Shown: positions 23,023-34,736 of the stretch, in pieces
How positions within the stretch are numbered: position 1 is the first letter of the stretch
Layout: the number at the start of each line of letters is the position of its first letter
Assembly: GCA_013423385.1 (NCBI GenBank)
Contig: BLZA01000002.1
Coordinates: 124,001 to 188,000 of the forward strand
Source of the DNA: Naganishia liquefaciens
Lineage: Eukaryota; Basidiomycota; Tremellomycetes; Filobasidiales; Filobasidiaceae
Reading direction: 5' to 3'
Length of the DNA: 64,000 nucleotides
Program-made: the position numbers and the translations under genes
The notes under the pieces: generated by a model
Databases searched by the model: none
What the model saw: only the letters and a program-made list of their open reading frames with translations
Told to the model about the DNA's origin: nothing

Positions 23023-24568
23023 GACGGGGCGATGGGCAGTCTCGTCGTCGTGGCAATGGCTACTGCGCTGCTTTGAGATTGATCAATCAGTCAAACAATC
23101 AATCTCTACGGTATGCATCGCCATTCCCACCCGCAAAAGGACGTCCACACCTCGCCTTGTCCACGTCGATCCCCTCGCGCCGTCCGGCCACCCGATTCGC
23201 CTAGAATTCAAGTGGCAGGAAACGCGCGCGCTTCCTTTTTCTGCCTCGTTGCCCGCCCGCAACCCAGACGCCACGCTGCAGTAGCGCCCGGATGTCCAGG
23301 TACACCGCGAGGTACACCTTCTTCGTTGCCGGTATTCGATTCGGTCACGCGGTTGTATATGGTTATCGGAATGGGAAGCAGCAGCGCAAGCCCCGCACTG
23401 CCCAGGTTTTGCTGAGCTCGAGCTGGAAAAAGCTGCGTCAAGCTCGAGGTAAACACATCCATGTCATTTCACGCGATCGGCCGAGGGTATGCAATAATTT
23501 GAGCATGCAATCAGACGCCTTTCCTTTTGCAAGCCCTTCTGCAGCTTCTTGCGCCGGTGTTTTATTGAGCCACTGTAGTTCCTTGACTTGTCCGCACCTC
23601 GGCACAACATCCCCGCTTTCGGTAGTTGTCTCTCCCCAACGTCACGCATATGGTTCGCGTTCCTTCCGGCATCCCTTCGAGCTTCCCTCATCAGCTGCTT
23701 TCGTCACTCTTGCGGCGTCTTTTGACTAGCCTCATGGCTGCGACCAGCTCTGCGACGTGCCCTCACGACTTGTCATGAGTTGGGAGAACGCCTCTTGAGC
23801 GTTTCAAGACGTCGGAGTCAAATACAGTTGTGTTTATGAGTCGAGATTCCACCTATTTCTTCGATCGCTGTGCTTCAAACTAGCATACATAATAGTTGAC
23901 GAAGCCTAGAGGATCTAGTGCGACGAGTAGCGCCGAGCTCAGGACAAGGGTTTCTGGCGTAATCAATCGCTTGACCAATTAGCTGCTCGATCGACAATTG
24001 GGTTACTTTTTAAATTGCTAGCTCGTTGCTGTACAGATTGCTGTACACGAGAATTGATGGCTTGTGCATTCATCATGGCTGTACCTTCCGGGGACGTGGA
24101 GTATCTGCGGTGTACCTCGGTGAAAGGACATGTGCAGCGAGATCTCCGGCTGTGCAATCCGGTTCAAGACGGACTGCTGAAAGTTCGTTGCGCACAAAGA
24201 CGTCACAGCTAGACAGTTGCAATTCGTGTTCCAAAGACCCAACTCGCCATCGCAGAAAGGGAAGAATGACGCGCGCGTCCTGTTTGTCAACGTTGAGTCT
24301 CCTTGTGCTTCATGCAATGTGCGCTCTCGCTCAGGGGAAATACATGCCCAGTATCAGGAAGCCTCTTCTGCCAAAATACGACTCGGGCATGCGACCGAGT
24401 TTCTGCATGACGTGAGCACCGGCCGCCGAATCATCTGCGGCTGCGAAATGTGACAGCGAGACACTCGGCGAGAGACGCGACGTGTTGATAATTGATTGTC
24501 TTTTATGGAGCGCTCACTGCGAAATTCCGAGCAGCAGAAGCACAGCGTCTAGCTTCATCCCATTAAGC
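23023..24568. other. Divergent intergenic region between ssn6 and the PTM1-like gene
   Basis: About 1.5 kb shared upstream region of two divergent genes. Short frames on both strands have no recognisable content. A long 5' leader for ssn6 is plausible, as is common for broad regulators. No clear TATA box or tRNA was seen. Confidence 0.4.
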
Positions 24569-27500
24569 ATGCCATCGCTCGTACGTGCTTGCGCCGTGCT
24601 CGCGCTCGGAGTGAGCTGTTTGAGGAGTGCTGCCGGGTATCGAGGTGAGCGGAATTACGCTCCAGGTGACATTGTTCTGAACAGCAACCTCGATGCCAAG
24701 TCGACATCCAGGATACAGATGAAGTCAGGGAAGTATGCAGCGGAATGTTTGGCGGCAAGAGCGCCTACATTGATGGTACGTGTGGATCAGTACGAGGCGA
24801 CTTGGCATCATACTGATGTACAGTTCCTCTTCCAGTAACATTCGACCCGACATCTTCCGGACAAGTCGCCTTGGTCATCTACGAATGGGCCGACGTCGCT
24901 TATCTCGGTGCCGAGACTCCTGATGAAACGGTAGGTAGCGCGCACGATAGTAATCTGCCAGTGCGTTGGCCATGTTCCTTGCTGGGCAAATTGCGAACGC
25001 TGAAGCTCCTTTGCAGAAAACATATATCTGTACCACATCTGCGGGTAGGTTCTTCGCGGCGCGTCTCGCTGACGGATACTGACATCGTCCAGTCCGCTCT
25101 GGTCTATGCACGAAATCCGAATTAGGAGCATTCATCGCAACATTACCGCAAGGGAAAACACTCAACGATACTTCGATATTCACAACCGGCCTTCGTTTCG
25201 ATTCATCGTCCTTCCCCGTCTATGAAGACGAGCCTTCGTACGATGATGTCGATGACGCCGAAGAATCTCCATCCTACGATGACGAGCCCGTCGCGTCATC
25301 GACAACAAGCGCTCACTCGGCAAAGCCTACCGCGATCGAGGAGCCCATCGATATGAACATGGACGAGGCCGAGGAGGCCGAACTGGAGCAAGAACTCGAG
25401 ACCGAGCTCATGGAGGAGCTGTTGGAGGCCGAGGGCAAAGTCGAAGATGCCGAATTCGCTGCCGAGGAAGCTGTGTACGAGGGTCGACCCGTCGAGAGGC
25501 GATCGCATGGAGGGATCCCCAGCTTGAGGATCGGCTTCGCCGGCGCCGGCGGCAAGCGACGTCTCACGAAGCGCCAGATCGCCGATGAATTCGGGCTCGA
25601 GGATCTGGGCATGGCAGATTCCGGAGATTCCGATGATGCGGAAGCCATCGAGGAGATTATCCAGGAGATGGAGGATGCAGAGGCCGCACAGGCCGCACAG
25701 GAGGCCGAAGAGGAGATGGCGGATGATTATGTAGAAGTGATGCCGACCAGCACTTCCTCGTACACAAGGCCCACCCCGTCATCCAAAAGGCCCAGTTCGG
25801 GTTTGAGCAGTGCGACACTCGAGGGCTCGTCCAATGTCGTCCCAGTCTACAACGGTCCTATCACTTATGCTGTTCCCAAAACGGGATACTACTGTGTTGG
25901 CAAGTCCCACATTCCTTCTATCTATCTTGCGCTCATCATTTCGCACTAGGCGTCGTTCCCGTCACGTTGGTCAACTCGAAAAAGCGATCCACTGCTCAAA
26001 TCGAGGCGAGGCAAGCCGAGCACGCAGAGTACTCGGGATCCGTATTGTTCAAGAATGTATTTCAAGGGGAGCTTCCTGCTGCGGAATACCCGAAGATTGG
26101 TGTAAGCTACTTTCTCGCCTTTCAATATCATGCTGACACAATGAATTAGTTCTATGGCTTCTTGAGCTTTGTGTACGCTGTTCTCGCTGCAGGATGGGGA
26201 TTCTTGTGCTTCCAGAATAGGAGAGAGCTTTTGTGAGTGCCTGCGTTGGCGTTTAGCAACACGAACTGACGTCATATGTACAGACCGATGCAGGTCAGCT
26301 AATAAGAGTGTCTTCACGACTCCCACTCACTCTTGCTTGCAGTACTACATTTCGGGCACCATCGTCTTTCTGGTCATGGAGATGCTTGCCAACTTTGGCT
26401 ACTACCGATACATCAACAAGAACGGAGGCGGTTCTGGTTCCATGGCTTTCCTGTTTGTCGGTGCGTTTCTCCAGCGCCATCCACGAGGCCGTGTCCGTGC
26501 TGATAATCGGAACAGTCGCTGCACTCAACGCCGCACGAAACTCGCTATCCTTCTTCCTCTTGCTGATTGTCTCGATGGGACTTTCGGTTGTCACCCCTTC
26601 GCTGGGCCCTATCATGAATAGGGTTCGACTGCTCACGGCTTTGCACTTCGTCTTTGGAGGTGAGCGTAGTCAGCGTCTTGCGGTGCTACCAATCTGACAT
26701 GTCCCAGTCTTGTATGCCATCGGAACCGTTCGGGTTGAAATCGAGGTGAGTTGGCCGCTTTGCTCGTTCCTCCAACGTTAACGCCCCTTGCAGAGCGCAT
26801 CCCTCTTCCTGGTCCTCTTCATGATTTTCCCTCTGGCTTTGACGCTGACGGCATTCCTGATGTGGACCATCATATCGCTGAATGGTATGTGACCACCAAA
26901 CACAGGATTCCCCGCTCAACTGTTTTTTTCGGACATAGGCACGATAACCCACCTGGCCGCCCGTAAACAGCGACACAAACTGCAAATGTTCAAGCGACTC
27001 TACCGTATTCTCATGATCTCTGTCATCGCCGTTGCCGCCTTTTTCGTCATTTCTTCGCTCAGCTTGTCCAACCGGCTGGATGAAGGCAAGTCCTCGCAAG
27101 AAGCCCCTTGAAGCAGATAGCTGACGACAAATCCAGATTATGCGCCGAGAAATTGGAAATACCGATGGGTCTTGCTCGACGCTTCGTTGGCGCTCATCTA
27201 CCTCGGAGCGTTCAGCGCCATCGCTTGGCTCTGGCGGCCGGTAAGTTGCACGACCTTTTTCGAGTGGAAGCCGACTGAATGCTTTGCTTGCAGTCACGAG
27301 ACAATGTCCGATTCGCCATGTCACAGGAACTCGCGCAAGACGAGCACGACGCTGATGACTATGAGTTTGGCTCGTTGGAGAACCGACCGGTGCAGCACGA
27401 CAATGACTATGACGATATGGACGAGGAACGACGTGGCTTCATTCCGAATGGCGAGCAGGACGGGTACAACAAGGGGGAGAATGTCGTGTTTGCGCTTGAA

Positions 27501-27614
27501 GACGAAGACAGCGATGAGGAACGAGGGCGGGGCGGATTCCGTGATGAGGAAGCGGCCGAGGCCGAGGGTGACGTCGGGCGTACGCGGGAAAGGGAAAAGG
27601 GCAAGCTGGACTAG
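24569..27614 (+). CDS. PTM1-like (GOST / Lung-7TM-receptor family) Golgi membrane protein
   Basis: Fifteen exons join in frame: 24569-24644, 24701-24775, 24836-24930, 25017-25044, 25093-25899, 25950-26101, 26150-26232, 26284-26293, 26343-26460, 26516-26659, 26708-26745, 26794-26884, 26939-27085, 27137-27240 and 27294-27614. One exon is only 10 nt, and the introns at 25900 and 27086 start with GCAAGT. A signal peptide (MPSLVRACAVLALG...) is followed by a luminal domain with EVCSGMFGGKSAYIDVTFDP and a long Asp/Glu-rich insert. Then come about seven membrane segments with family motifs: YYISGTIVFLVMEM, NAARNSLSFFLLLIVSMGL and NWKYRWVLLDASLALIYLG. The cytosolic tail is acidic. Yeast PTM1 and relatives are Golgi/endosome proteins thought to act in trafficking. 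I infer the same location; the cargo is unknown. Confidence 0.9.
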
Positions 27615-27687
27615 ACAACCTAGATATGGCATAGATAGAGGGTACATTCATGGCTATACAACGTGTTACATTGGGCCGGCTCTGACT

Positions 27688-28827
27688 CTACTTGGCGTCG
27701 ACCTCGATCATGGCGCTGGCAGCGTTGATGGGCGTGACATGCGGTTCTTGCGGCCAGTCTCCAAACTGGAATTGCGACTGTCAAGGGTATTGGAATCAGC
27801 TACCGCTCGCGAAAAACGAACGACTGCCTGGCACGCTCACGTTGCGCATGTTGAGCAGTTCCCACGTCTCGGCGCCGGCATAGTTTGGCTTGCCAGTGTC
27901 TTCGACCGACCCGGCAGCGCCGACGGCAAAGAGGGCCGACATGAAGTGGTCGTCTGTTCCTTGCTATAGAGGCGAACGCGCGAACGGACGGGAATCGTTA
28001 GGGATCGGTTTCTCCCGTTGAGGGGGGGCGGGGAGGCTCGGGGTTTCCCGACTTACAGCATCTCTGTACTGCGGGTGCTGCATCAGCCTTGCCATCCCGC
28101 GTCTCAGTGCCGGTCCCGTATTCTGCGTGACAACATCCTTGAACGCCTCGCCAAAGTCCACGGCCCACTGCTCGGGCGGACGTTCCTGCGCAAGGTTATC
28201 CCGGTACCGAATGACCTGTGCCCAGTTGTTGCGGTACAGGTTGTGTACTGCGCCGCCAGAGCCGATGATCAGCGTGTTGGCTTGCCGGAGTGGACGGAGC
28301 GCTGCGCCGATTTTCATGTGAAAGTGGGGGTCGAAGCGTGCGTTGTGGGAGACGATGACGTGCGGGAGAGACTTGCCGCCGGGGAACATCCATTTGAGGA
28401 TCATGCTGTCGGGGTTGCGCAGTCAGCAAATCCGCAGAACATTGAATGACGAGAGACTGTAAAGTCTCAAAACGTACAAGGTATCGTGAATCTGCTCAAA
28501 CTTGGGCTCGAGTGCCGCATCAAACCCGGCGTCGGACAACAAGCCGACGACCTCGCTCGCGAGCTCCAAGTCGGGGTTCAAGTCGAAATCGACGTACCGC
28601 GCCGGATCGACCCAGGCGACGGGCTGTTTGGGCGGCGCAGGGTTGGCCGAGACGAGGATTTTTTCACCCATGGTTTCCCAATGGGCGCCCATCATGACGA
28701 TACGCTCGACACCTTGCTCGAGCGCTTGACGGCCGACTTGTTCCCAGTAGGCGGCTGCGGCGGTGCGGTTCTGCAGCATGGCGGTGGAGCCATGGCTGAA
28801 GAAGAAGACGGGCAGTGTCGTGGGCAT
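27688..28827 (-). CDS. LigB/DODA-type extradiol aromatic ring-opening dioxygenase
   Basis: Exons 28827-28478, 28405-28057, 27963-27841 and 27777-27688 give 303 residues. Family motifs are FFFSHGST near the N-terminus, MMGAHWET, EQIHDTF across the first splice, VIVSHNARFDPHFHMKIG, and IGSGGAVHN. The spaced histidines are the metal ligands of 4,5-DOPA-dioxygenase-like enzymes, which open catechol rings next to the hydroxyls. The C-terminal PNYAGAETWELLNM is also typical. The substrate in fungi is usually unknown and need not be DOPA. The gene's 3' end faces that of the PTM1-like gene, 73 bases away. Confidence 0.92.
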
Positions 28828-29155
28828 GGTGATGCTGAGGACGGTGAGGAAGACGAGGAGCGCATTATGCAGGAGGAGGGTGGGCGGTGGACTCTTGAAG
28901 CAAGGTTATGTAGGAGGACGTGAGCGGGACGCTGTCAACGGGCGTGACCTTGTGTCTGACGCGGGGATTCGGTGGACGGAGACTCCGCGCGAGACAACGC
29001 CGGTGCGCGGGGCCGGAAGATGCGAGAGCGAGTTGGAGGGCTTTCTTTATGCAGGGACCCGCTTCAGTCTCTTTCCTTGTACATTATACAACGCAGTTCT
29101 CCTCGCCATCTGGTCCCCTCCTCCTCTCCTCGACGCCCGTCGCACAGCAGCAACC
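28828..29155. other. Shared promoter region of two divergent genes
   Basis: A 328-base interval between the start of the DODA-type gene and the start of a small orphan gene. A TATA-like ATTATACAA lies about 70 bases before the plus-strand start. Nothing else was recognised. Confidence 0.5.
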
Positions 29156-29647
29156 ATGTCAGGCCACCAGCAAACCCTGCTCACCGTCTCTGAAGGCGGC
29201 ATCCCTCCACCTGCGGAACACATTCTCAACCTCGTCGGTGCCGCCGATCAAGCTGAACCGAGCACCGCCACGGCACGAGACGCCCGAATCTCGAGCGTAC
29301 CCATCAGTGAATCCCTGGCGATCCCCCCGGCGCGTCCATCCCATATCCAGAACCCGGAGGATTGGCCCGACGTGCGCGGCGTGCCCGAGTATCGACCGGT
29401 CGATCGGCACTTGGATTATTCGATTCGGCCCATGGGCGCGAATAATATCGAATGGACCTTTCTGCAATTCATGTTTTCTGGAGTCAGGGTCGTCGGGGTG
29501 AGTTTGAAGGGTGGTGCGACAGTTGAAACCGGCATTGCAAGCAAGGTTGCTGATCTCCTGCCACAGCTTGCAAATCGCGCGTGGAGGAATACGGTGGGCA
29601 AGGTGACGGACGAGGTGTTCAAGTACAAGGTCGGTGGACAGTGGTAA
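29156..29647 (+). CDS. Hypothetical protein, 140 aa
   Basis: Two exons (29156-29497, 29567-29647) joined by a phase-0 GTGAGT...CAG intron give 140 residues. The sequence is hydrophilic, with a central segment HIQNPEDWPDVRGVPEYRPV and a C-terminal segment containing NNIEWTFLQFMFSGVRVVG then LANRAWRNTVGKVTDEVF. That ending is weakly hydrophobic with basic flanks, so peripheral membrane association is possible. I do not recognise a family. The good splice sites, Kozak-like AACCATG and divergent promoter support a real gene. The long antisense open frame over 29159-29932 is judged a shadow. Confidence 0.6.
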   Translation: MSGHQQTLLTVSEGGIPPPAEHILNLVGAADQAEPSTATARDARISSVPISESLAIPPARPSHIQNPEDWPDVRGVPEYRPVDRHLDYSIRPMGANNIEWTFLQFMFSGVRVVGVSLKGGATVETGIASKVADLLPQLANRAWRNTVGKVTDEVFKYKVGGQW

Positions 29648-29946
29648 AGACAGGAACAGCGTCAAGGGGGGAAGGGGGGGGGGAACTGTATCGTTGTAGC
29701 TATGTACGATATCGTGAGGTTGGAGATGACTTGTCTTCCATTGGTTATAGCGACTGGGTGATTGATACGATATAGCTAGCTGGTCCAGCTGCGGGCTGCG
29801 GGTCATCTTCAGCTGCTCTGCCTGCTGCCGGCATCCCCGCGCGCGATCGACGGGGCCCTGGGCGGCTGGCATGTGCTCACAGTCGACAAAGCGTCCTGGT
29901 TTCCCGCTCCTATACCCTCCAAGCTCACACACACAAACACCACACC

Positions 29947-32900
29947 ATGCCCGTCACACTCGGCGTACGTCCCTGTGCCCTCGTACGGATAACCCCACTG
30001 ACAACCCGCTGGGGCGCAGAACTGGCCGCGGTTCCAGTACTTTAACCAGCTCGAGGGGAAACAAGAGAGGAGAAATCGGACCGTTCAGGTACGTTGGGAC
30101 GCGACGAGACGAGACGAGACGTGAAGAGACCGGTCACGCCCTGGGACTCTACGGCTGAATCTTGCTGTCTACTTTCGGCCGCTGGTCGAGTGTAGAGCTG
30201 TACAGGTGGGTTCAAACTCGTGCGGAGTAGAATCATTGCCCCTTTGCTAATATCGACGGACATGCACAGAATGCAGAAGAAGAAAGTCAAAGTGTGATCG
30301 CAAGTTTCCGTGTGGGCCTTGTACGCTGCGCAAGGAGGAGCATCTTTGCGTCGAGCACCAGCGGGTTCAGTCCGAGGGATTAACGCACGTATACGGCTTG
30401 CCGATTTGACTATGGGCTGATGAACCGCTGTCTTTCATTCGCTTACTCTGCTATCCGTACATCTCCTACCGCACCCACCTGATCGCTCGCACCGCTTTCG
30501 CGCCCGCGTTACAGCGGCTACACCCATCTCCAAGACTTTGACCTCCTCGCCATGCGCTGCAAAGAGCTTGAACTCATGCTACTCACGCTCATCAACGACA
30601 ATGCATCCGTTCTCAACCTGTCACGCGTCCAGCCGTACCTCGAGGGCGTGGATGCCGAGATTGATGGCGACGAGGAAGGCGGTGGGGATGCCGCGAGTGA
30701 GGGACCGTTTGATGAGCCTGACGAGGGACAGGCCGAACCGAGTGGTGCGGGGGAACAGGAGAAGCGGACGGGCGTGCGATTTGAGGAATCTGCCAAGGCT
30801 GCCAATACGACCGCGACGGGACCAGCAGCCATAACGACCTCGTCACATCGAGATCCATCGACGTGGTATGCGGATCCGGGACAGACGACACCGGGCGGGA
30901 TGCGTCTTGCGAATATCGTGCACGCCGGTACCGCCACCTCGGGGGGAGAATCATCATCCTTTGGCGGATCCAACACGATGGAACGCCCCGCGACGTCTGC
31001 GGCCGCACAACAACTACTGGACTTTGGAAGCGGGTATTCGGCGCATCCGTGGAACGGAGACAATCACGCGGCTGGTCGAGTGGGCGAGGAGTTTTCGAGT
31101 CACGCCAAGTCGAGGAGACAGGTCGTGGCGGAGAGACGGACGCGCGAAGGGTCGTCGCCTGGTCGTGATGACGATGGCGTGCGTCCACCGTTTAGTCGTG
31201 CACCGAGTCTGACGGAGCACCACGCCGCACTGGCGTTGGAGGTGCGTCCCCCTTATTTCGTGCTTTCATCATCACTGACCATTTCACTAATATACAAAGG
31301 ACATGGCACTAAATCGCAGCGTCGCGCGGGATGTTGGGAACGGACGCCATGACGGATCCGTCGGCGGTCGCTCGTCTTCCGTGCCAGAGAACGCCTCGAA
31401 TGGTCCCGCGATGATGCCGGGTACGCAGCCGAGCTGGGCCAGACGCGTACGCGTGGATGGACTGGATGTGTTGCCGCCTATCACGCAGGCGCAGCCGATT
31501 GTCACGTATTTCGTGAGTGTGCCGTCGTCATTCCGGAGGGTCCGTGCTGACTGTAATCGTAGATGCAAGAGTGAGTGGCAGGAATGGATGATAGGAGAGA
31601 GCTAGACGAGAGCTAACGAGAGATGGAACGATGCAGACTCGAGTGGCTGTGAGTACCATGTCCTGTGTCGGGGCATCGCTGACCCCCTCAAAGTTTCCGA
31701 ATCTTCCACATTCCAACATTCTTCCATCGTCTCACAGTCTTTCACAGCCAACTCCCGCTCGTCAACCCTGTCACCAATGACCAGGCCGCATTCGTTGCAC
31801 TCTACGCCGCTATCATTTGCACTTCGCTGCATCTCATGGATGAGCACACACTGGCAAACGTCGGAGTCACGGTCACTCAACGGCCAAAGCATCTACAAGA
31901 TTTGAGTGATCTCGTGGAGCAGGCGCTCGTAAAGTGTGATTGGGCGGGCGTGCCGCGAATTGAGACGTTGCAGGCTTATATGTGAGTTTCATTCCGGTCA
32001 TCTCGACCTGCGCTGAGTGCGTCTCAGCATTATCGGTCCGTACTGGTCGTCGTTTGGGAGACTTGAAGCGCACCTGGGTATGCTTGGGACGGCCGTCAAG
32101 GTGAGTCTCTATGGTTTGGCGGTCTAGCGGAACGCTAGCTAATGCTGGTTTGCAGGTCGCACACAATCTCGGGATCAACCGTCTCGGGTCCGAATTACAC
32201 AAGGAAGCGACGTACCACGACGTGCTGAATCATTTCGGGCGAAAGTGGGTCATGGCGAGCGATCGGGAAGTCGGACGGCGGATATGGTGGACTCTGGTAT
32301 GTCGCGCGAGACAATCGAGGACCCTGGCTGATCCTCGTAGGTCGAGCTCGATTGGAACGCTTCGCCCGATCATCAATTCAATCACATCACGCCCAAGAAT
32401 CTTTCGTCCTGTGCCGAGCCTGCGCACGTTAATGACGAAAGTCTGGTCGGCCATGGACCAATCATACCACAGCCGTTAGACATACATACGGTACGCCCTA
32501 GCCCATCAGGAAGACTAAGGTCTGACGTTCCTCCAGGGCATGAGTTTCTTTGTGAATCGCCTGCGTTTCCTGTACCCATTCCAACGTTTCGTCGAGAGTG
32601 CGATTGAAAACGGCCGTCTACGATACGAGGTCTTGATACAGTACGTCCAAGGCTTCTGTCGAGATCCGTCACTGATCGCAAATGTTTAGGACACAAACCG
32701 ATTTCGGACGTACCATCGAGGATCTTTCACCCTTTTACCGACTCAATGCAGATTTCGCAATGGATCTTGAATCTTATGCGAGCGACGCGAGGGAGCTGGC
32801 GCGTATGGCGGCCGAGAAACGGGTCATCAATATGAACGGCCATTTGAGGATTCTGCGGTGTCATAGGTTCTACCTGCCCGAGGCGTACCATATAGCGTGA

Positions 32901-34004
32901 GTTAGGCCATTGATCAGGTGACTGTACTAATAAGCCAACAGGAAGTACAACTTTTCGAAGGAGGCCGTGCTGAGAAGCTCCAAATGGTTGCTCAACAATA
33001 ACCCAACGCGTGATCCCATTCCGGGAGTGCCTTTGCGATTCTGGTGAGTCTCGACGAGTCTCTCTCGGCAACGACCAACCGTCTCTGCTTAGGCAAATAT
33101 CATATTCGCTGCTCGTGGCTACCATCATCTCGATGCTGCACTTGTGCCATGTAGAGAGCCTGGAAGTTGCAGATGCCGCCATGCTCGTACGGCGTGGTAT
33201 CGACTCCTTGCGGTACGTCTACTTGGTCTTTAAGGCGTCTTTATACTGACAGAACCGCAGCGTTGACCAGGGATCGCCAGCCCTTCGCGCGTCTGCCGAT
33301 GCCATTCAACAGTTGTATGGTATGTCATTCGATGTTTTTCAGGCGCAATACTGGCTGACCAGTCACGGTAGATCTGGAGATGGCGGAAAGACAGCGTAAG
33401 CGGCATACACAGCCGCCGCCGATGGGCAACACTTGGGGTGGCAAGCGGAAACGGGATGAGCAAGAGCAGGATCTGAACAAGTTTCAGCGTTTGGTCAAGA
33501 AGGCGTTTGTGAGTGCGTCTGTTTTGGCCTTTCCACGGGATGCTGATGAAAGGATAGGCACCACCGATGGAGAATGAACAACGTTTGATGGAACAATTCA
33601 AGGGTGTTGAGACGCCTTTGCGACAGTTACCACCGCCGCCAGCAGCGCGTTCGTCGGCATTCGACTATATGCTTCCATTCGCGGATCACCCGATGTCCAT
33701 GAATACTGGCAACCAGAGCGAACAGGGATACGGCGGTCCTCAAGGCTACCCTTCCAATCCGCCGTATGAAATTGGGCTACAGCAATACCCATACGGAACG
33801 CCACAAGGCGCAGGCTTCCAGCCACCAGCATCGCAATCCCTCTTGGGCGATCCGAGCGTATTCCTGGCGGATGAGAATCTGTTGGAATTGATGAAGTGGG
33901 GTGCGTCCAGTATGGGACCAGATACGTTTGGATCGGGGCTGTGGCCCTTCCCGGGTGATACGCCGTCTTCGCATGATGCCGGCGGCAGTACGAAGCCATT
34001 TTAG
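29947..34004 (+). CDS. Zn2Cys6 fungal-specific transcription factor
   Basis: Nineteen exons join to 976 residues: 29947-29964, 30020-30088, 30196-30205, 30270-30369, 30515-31241, 31300-31512, 31563-31570, 31637-31648, 31748-31981, 32028-32100, 32156-32296, 32341-32490, 32537-32640, 32690-32896, 32942-33043, 33093-33212, 33261-33319, 33372-33508 and 33558-34004. Exons of 8, 10 and 12 nt are included. The DNA-binding domain C-x2-C-x6-C-x5-C-x2-C-x8-C (CTECRRRKSKC, then FPCGPC) lies near residues 31-57 and is assembled over two splices. The middle region (GPYWSSFGRLEAHLG, VAHNLGINRLG, GRRIWWTL) matches the fungal_trans regulatory domain. The C-terminus is Pro/Gln/Gly-rich, as in activation regions. 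The fourth intron (30370-30514) uses a weak GTCCGA donor, chosen because it is the only one in phase. Target genes are unknown. Confidence 0.85.
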
Positions 34005-34736
34005 GCACGGATATCGATGTTGTATATAGGTCAATGGGTCATGGGCGATGTGTGTCATAATGAGCGAAGACAGCGTTCCGACCCAAGTAGATAGACAGAG
34101 AACGTCTGCTGCGCGATGCTGTTGTCCGATCGTCCTGAAGCAACTGGTAATGTTGTGATACCTGGAAGGGATTGACTTATCGTGTTACGATCCTTCTGTC
34201 ACAAAAAACAGGACCCATCAAAGGTGTCATCGAAGAACCTATCACGTCATCACAGCGCCGGATTATATAGACAAACAGTGATGAGGTCCGCTTCTTGTAA
34301 AACTGGAATGCTGCCTCTGACTCATCTGAATGTGCATTTCGGATTGCTAGGGACAGGAGTCCGCCATACGTGTAGACTTGTGGCTTCCCCTAGATGCAGC
34401 TGCCGATACGACGATTGCAGTTGCCAAGCCGTTCTCACCCATGATTATCGACCTCAGCAATTGAGACCGTATGCTTCAGCCCGCCTCGCTTTCGCTCCAG
34501 GGTTTGGACATCTGCAAGCAAACCATGAAATCTAGCAAGTCACGACTAATTCGTTACCTAGGTGCAGAAGAATGTCCGGAGAAAGACAGCGGAAGGGAGC
34601 AGAAAGAGCACGTGTGAGATGGCGGACTACAGTATGGCGTGGGGTTGATTCCCTATCCGCGATAGTGGCATACCACATTACGAATTTCGCGTGCAAATGT
34701 ATCTATTATGCAATCCTCTTGTACAAAACTACTTGG
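34005..34736. other. Convergent intergenic region
   Basis: Between the 3' ends of the transcription factor and the CocE-type hydrolase. No supported gene, tRNA or repeat. The plus-strand frame from 34572 is antisense to the hydrolase and is rejected. Confidence 0.4.

Noticed and set aside
24609-24700. Alternative first intron for the PTM1-like gene starting at GTGAGC near 24611
   Set aside because: It would leave a 14-residue signal peptide; the intron 24645-24700 gives a proper signal peptide and the expected YRVDIQDTDEVR junction.
26452-26515. Apparent 27-30 nt intron or frameshift in the PTM1-like gene
   Set aside because: A normal 55-nt intron (26461-26515, GTGCGT...AACAG) restores the conserved reading FLFVVAALNAARNS, so no anomaly is needed.
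29159-29932. 257-codon minus-strand frame
   Set aside because: It overlaps the orphan 140-aa gene on the other strand, has no family resemblance, and the plus-strand gene has better splice and start context.
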